From assembly GCA_032717465.1 (NCBI GenBank), contig CM064715.1, positions 34,939,046-35,003,045 of the forward strand: 64,000 nt of DNA, written 5' to 3'. Below the pieces are notes generated by a model. That model made no database searches, was not told the origin of the DNA, and was given only the letters and a program-made list of their open reading frames with translations. The first letter of the stretch is position 1, and every line of letters starts with the position of its first letter. The position numbers and the translations under genes are program-made. The DNA comes from Coenobita brevimanus. Lineage: Eukaryota > Arthropoda > Malacostraca > Decapoda > Coenobitidae. Of this stretch, positions 61,431-64,000 are shown in pieces.

Positions 61431-61899
61431 ATTAGTAAGTAGTCAGTGTGTGATCCCTTTGATTGTAATTAAAGGAGAAGATTATTGTTCACAGCGCTCA
61501 GTATCTTAACCATTCACGTCTCTTCATACACAGGCTGCATTTTTTATATTTTTTATTCATAAATTCTACGATGGAGCTGACTAATATCTCCCTACATTCA
61601 AATATTATGTTGCACTTTCCACTTGACCAGCTGTGCCTTGCACTTTACTGTAGGTAAAACTTTCCCAGGGTAATGACTACACACGGATAATGCAAAGAAC
61701 AAATGCTTTATTATTCAGAGAAGCAAGGAACACTTATGGAGAACAGTTTGTAATACCTTAGCACTAAAAAGCAAATGAACATAGAATCATACTGAACACT
61801 TATCATGCAGTCCTTCATTGCCCTTTCAGAAGCGTGGGGGTCGGAACTAGACTACTCAGTCCATACACTGAAGGGGAGAGCGATCAGTTGCCTACCACT
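61431..61899. other. Non-coding, nothing recognised
   Basis: No coding or known repeat signal. Confidence 0.35.
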
Positions 61900-62165
61900 A
61901 AATGTTATTATGTGAACAGTAAGCTTCAACCAGCCCTCGCATATACAGTAAACCTTTATGGGACATAATCCAGTTGAAACGCTTTAACTCACTAGACCAC
62001 CAGATCTTCATAAAATTATATGGGTTGGTTACCACCCAGTGTATAATGTGGTTTCCTCGGTTTTAAAACCATTTGACTTGTCATTCAGTGTAGAATCACC
62101 TGAAGGTAACACTACATCAAGTGAGTAGATGCGGAGTGTCCTCACCAACCACACTTAAAAAGCAT
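61900..62165 (-). mobile_element. Hairpin module copy 4 with tRNA-like part (minus strand)
   Basis: On the minus strand: GTGTGGTTGGTGAGGACAC, CTCACTTGATGTAGTG, ACACTGAATGACAAGTC, then AAATGGTTTT ... AAACCACATT (weakened hairpin), GGTGGTAACC, then TGGTCTAGTGAGTTAAAG (A-box-like) and AAAGGTTTACTG (B-box-like). It aligns along its whole length with 16530-16900. (AT)n lies about 90 bp to its 5' side. Confidence 0.55.
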
Positions 62166-62246
62166 ATACGTATATAATTAAACTACAGAATGAGTAGACG
62201 TTAGTTAGCAAGGCTACAAGTATTTTAAAAGTAGAACAGAATTTGT

Positions 62247-62251
<5 letters not shown>

Positions 62252-62331
<80 letters not shown>
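62252..62331. repeat. (AT)n microsatellite
   Basis: AT run of about 40 units. Confidence 0.95.
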
Positions 62332-62333
<2 letters not shown>

Positions 62334-63040
62334 TTCTACGGATTGTTTATTCTGGGTTAATTACTGCTGATTTTAAACACGTATCAAATAAAACTACCGT
62401 ACTGAAGTTTCGTAGCTTTATTTGAGAATCCTACTTAAAGTCATTCTTTTTCCTCCTCCTCACATCTGTGACCTATCTTCCTCTTTCCGCTATTTTCCCC
62501 CAACCTTCTATCACCTTCCATTTCATTTCTCCGTTCTTTCTTTCTTTCTTTTTTCCAGACCTCTGTTACATTCCCAATTCTCTTATCTTCTTTTGTATAA
62601 TTATCATTGATTCTCTCTCTCTCTCCAAGCTATTAATTCCCTCGCATTCCTAGTCTTCTCCTCTCCCTCGCTTCCCTTCGTCCCACCCTGGTTTACTATC
62701 CTTCTCTTACTTTGCTGTGTCATCAACTTCTTCTTCGCTCACTTCCTTGCTCCCTCCTTCCTTCTCTCTCTCTCATTTTCGTTCATTCATTTTCTCCTTT
62801 CACTTTTCTGTCTCTCCCTCCTCTTTCTCTTACTCCCTTATTTCCTTTCCTCAGTATCTCTCCACCAATCTTCCCTTCATGTATATGAGTATTTAATTGC
62901 CATCTTTCTTCCCTCCATCTCTTCCTCTTTACGCTCTCCTTCTTTACTTTTCCTTCCCTCACTTTTTCCCTGTCTACCCTCGTCTTTTTTTCCCCTCTTC
63001 TCTCTTCGCTCCAAGGTTTCCTCTACGTTTCTTCTCTGTC
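62332..63040 (-). other. Pyrimidine-rich tract; possible 3' untranslated region of the transglutaminase-like gene
   Basis: C/T-rich on the plus strand (62440-63035). On the minus strand it would follow the stop codon of the exon at 63041-63179. An AATAAA-type signal on the minus strand occurs at 62417-62422. Whether it is used is unknown. Confidence 0.3.
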
Positions 63041-63179
63041 TCAGTTGATGGTGACCTGAGCTGAGCCAGTAAGGTTGAGGAGTTCTGTGGAGTTGAAGGT
63101 TGCGACGAGGGTGTGGTTGCCGCTCTTCTTTGGGAAGATGCGCAAGTCGTACCTCATCTCCGCTCCCGCCGCTACATCA
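63041..63179 (-). CDS. Terminal exon of a transglutaminase-like gene (partial)
   Basis: A minus-strand splice acceptor (CTTTTATCCTTCCTCAG, ending at 63180) is followed by 139 bases that encode DVAAGAEMRYDLRIFPKKSG, then LVATFNSTELLNLTGSAQV, then a TGA at 63043-63041. The pattern (acidic/Gly start, Y-D-L-R-I-x-P-K-K-S-G, T-L-V-A-T-F-x-S, final G-x-x-x-V) is that of the last beta-barrel domain of animal transglutaminases, enzymes that cross-link proteins through Gln-Lys bonds (hemolymph clotting in crustaceans). The exon enters in phase 2. Upstream exons must lie beyond 64000, since none was recognised in 63224-64000. The call comes from motif memory, without alignment. It is the only convincing host gene piece here. 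Confidence 0.55.
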
Positions 63180-63223
63180 CTGAGGAAGGATAAAAGTGGT
63201 GGGTTAGATGAATGAATGGTCAA

Positions 63224-63704
63224 GTTTGGTGGGTGTGTATGGGAGAATGCCTGGCTTTAGTTATTAGGATGGGTGTCAGGTGGGTGTATGGGTGAATGAC
63301 TGGAGGGAGGTGATGGTTTGGTTGCACTGCAGTTGGTGGGATGTTGGAAGGCATGGAGCGGATGGGTTTGGTGGATGGACGGGTGAGTTGAGAAATGGAG
63401 ACAAACATATAATCATATCGTCTCTTTGGCCACACATTTTAGTTTTTATTCTAGCTAAAGAAGAGGCAATTATTAACAAACTCAGAAAGATGTGTAGTAC
63501 TGAAAGGCGTTAGTGAAGCCTACAACGAAGCCCCCTAGTCTAACGGCCATCCTAAGTAGAACAAAATTATCTGCAAGTAGCAGATGTAAATTGCAAGATG
63601 TCCTTGAGTAGGAGGGATGGCAGAGCTGATGGTAAACTGGTAGGTGAAACGAATGGGTCGGTAGGTAGAGGTAGATGGGTGACAACTGTTGAATGATACC
63701 ATGA
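63224..63704. other. Probable intron sequence with a GGGTG/GGATGG-rich stretch
   Basis: 63225-63400 is made of degenerate GGTGGGTG and GGATGG words (low-complexity tandem sequence). The remainder is unremarkable. Open frames here are compositional. Confidence 0.4.
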
Positions 63705-64000
63705 AATTGTTGGGGTGGCTGAATGGTCAGCGTTGCTGACTGCAAAGCTGCCGGCCCGTTAAGACCAGGGTTCGTATCCTGGTACGGGCAGCAGGCGTTA
63801 CGCGACTCTTTTGTCCATCCACCCTCTAAGGGTTGGTAGATTAACTGAGTACCTAGGGAAACACGCAGGGAAAGTATTCCAGGATATTGGATGAAAAGCC
63901 CCCCACAGGCTCAAAGGCCTAAGTTACGGCGATGAGCACCACGGTTAAGAGCTTCAAGGCGTCTGCTCCCATCTTTATATCTTTATGTAGGTAAATGAAT
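63705..64000 (+). mobile_element. tRNA-derived SINE
   Basis: GGGGTGGCTGAATGGTCAGC (A box TGGCTGAATGGTCAGC near 63717) and GGTTCGTATCC (B box, near 63769) are spaced as in a tRNA gene. ACCAGGGTTCGTATCCTGGT forms a good T-arm (63763-63782). A body of about 190 bp follows and ends in TTTATATCTTTATG. It differs in body from the SINE at 32530-32878, so it is a second family. It continues to or beyond the window edge. Confidence 0.7.

Noticed and set aside
62422..62653. Short plus-strand frames in the C/T-rich tract
   Set aside because: Compositional; no domain, and the probable gene runs on the other strand.
63717..63790. Functional tRNA gene
   Set aside because: Good T-arm and boxes but no closing acceptor stem and a SINE-like body downstream.

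Overview
The window is eukaryotic nuclear DNA made almost entirely of nested transposable elements and simple repeats. There is no operon structure and no bacterial or organellar gene. Very dense (AT)n, (GA)n and (AC)n microsatellites, several LINE families, a GIY-YIG Penelope-like element, an env-bearing gypsy element and one probable transglutaminase terminal exon suggest an arthropod, most likely a decapod crustacean. That assignment is inference.

Layout. 1-4.3 kb: degenerate 18-bp minisatellite, a LINE remnant and a hairpin-bearing tandem duplication. 4.3-7.5 kb: nearly complete CR1/Jockey-type LINE with three lesions. 8.9-9.2 kb: hAT-type MITE with an exact 8-bp target duplication. 9.8-12 kb: short LINE-B tail and a second minisatellite cluster. 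13.1-15.1 kb: old gypsy fragment in which integrase precedes reverse transcriptase. 15.2-18.2 kb: SINE-like repeats and a hairpin module, each bounded by (AT)n. 18.2-21.3 kb: the longest LINE-B copy. 21.7-23.1 kb: a LINE remnant split by a solo LTR. 24.1-27.5 kb: a LINE endonuclease fragment and a second CR1-type copy, both minus strand.

27.8-46.2 kb: one decayed gypsy-class element (gag, protease, RT, RNase H, integrase, env) on the plus strand. It is split by a 10.2-kb insertion (31497-41675) that has inverted-repeat ends and a 5-bp target duplication. Inside the insertion lie a SINE, a 6.2-kb LTR retrotransposon and a LINE-B fragment. 46.5-50.5 kb: Penelope-like element split by a 1.06-kb Tc1/mariner-type MITE. 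50.6-56.9 kb: a second copy of the 6.3-kb LTR retrotransposon. 57.8-61.4 kb: three LINE pieces, two joined at a GATA tail. 61.9-62.3 kb: fourth hairpin module. 63.0-63.2 kb: transglutaminase-like terminal exon. 63.7-64 kb: tRNA-derived SINE.

Most notable: (1) the two 6.3-kb LTR elements and the 13-15 kb fragment have gypsy-type proteins in copia-like order (gag-PR-IN-RT-RNase H), the arrangement known from Gmr1; (2) many unrelated elements are bounded by AT or GATA microsatellites, often on both sides, which suggests microsatellite-targeted insertion or tail seeding; (3) a roughly 150-bp module with a hairpin recurs four times at the 5' side of LINEs and SINE-like units; (4) the 10.2-kb inverted-repeat insertion can be resolved to the base because the host reading frame is restored when it is removed. 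No coding element is intact.
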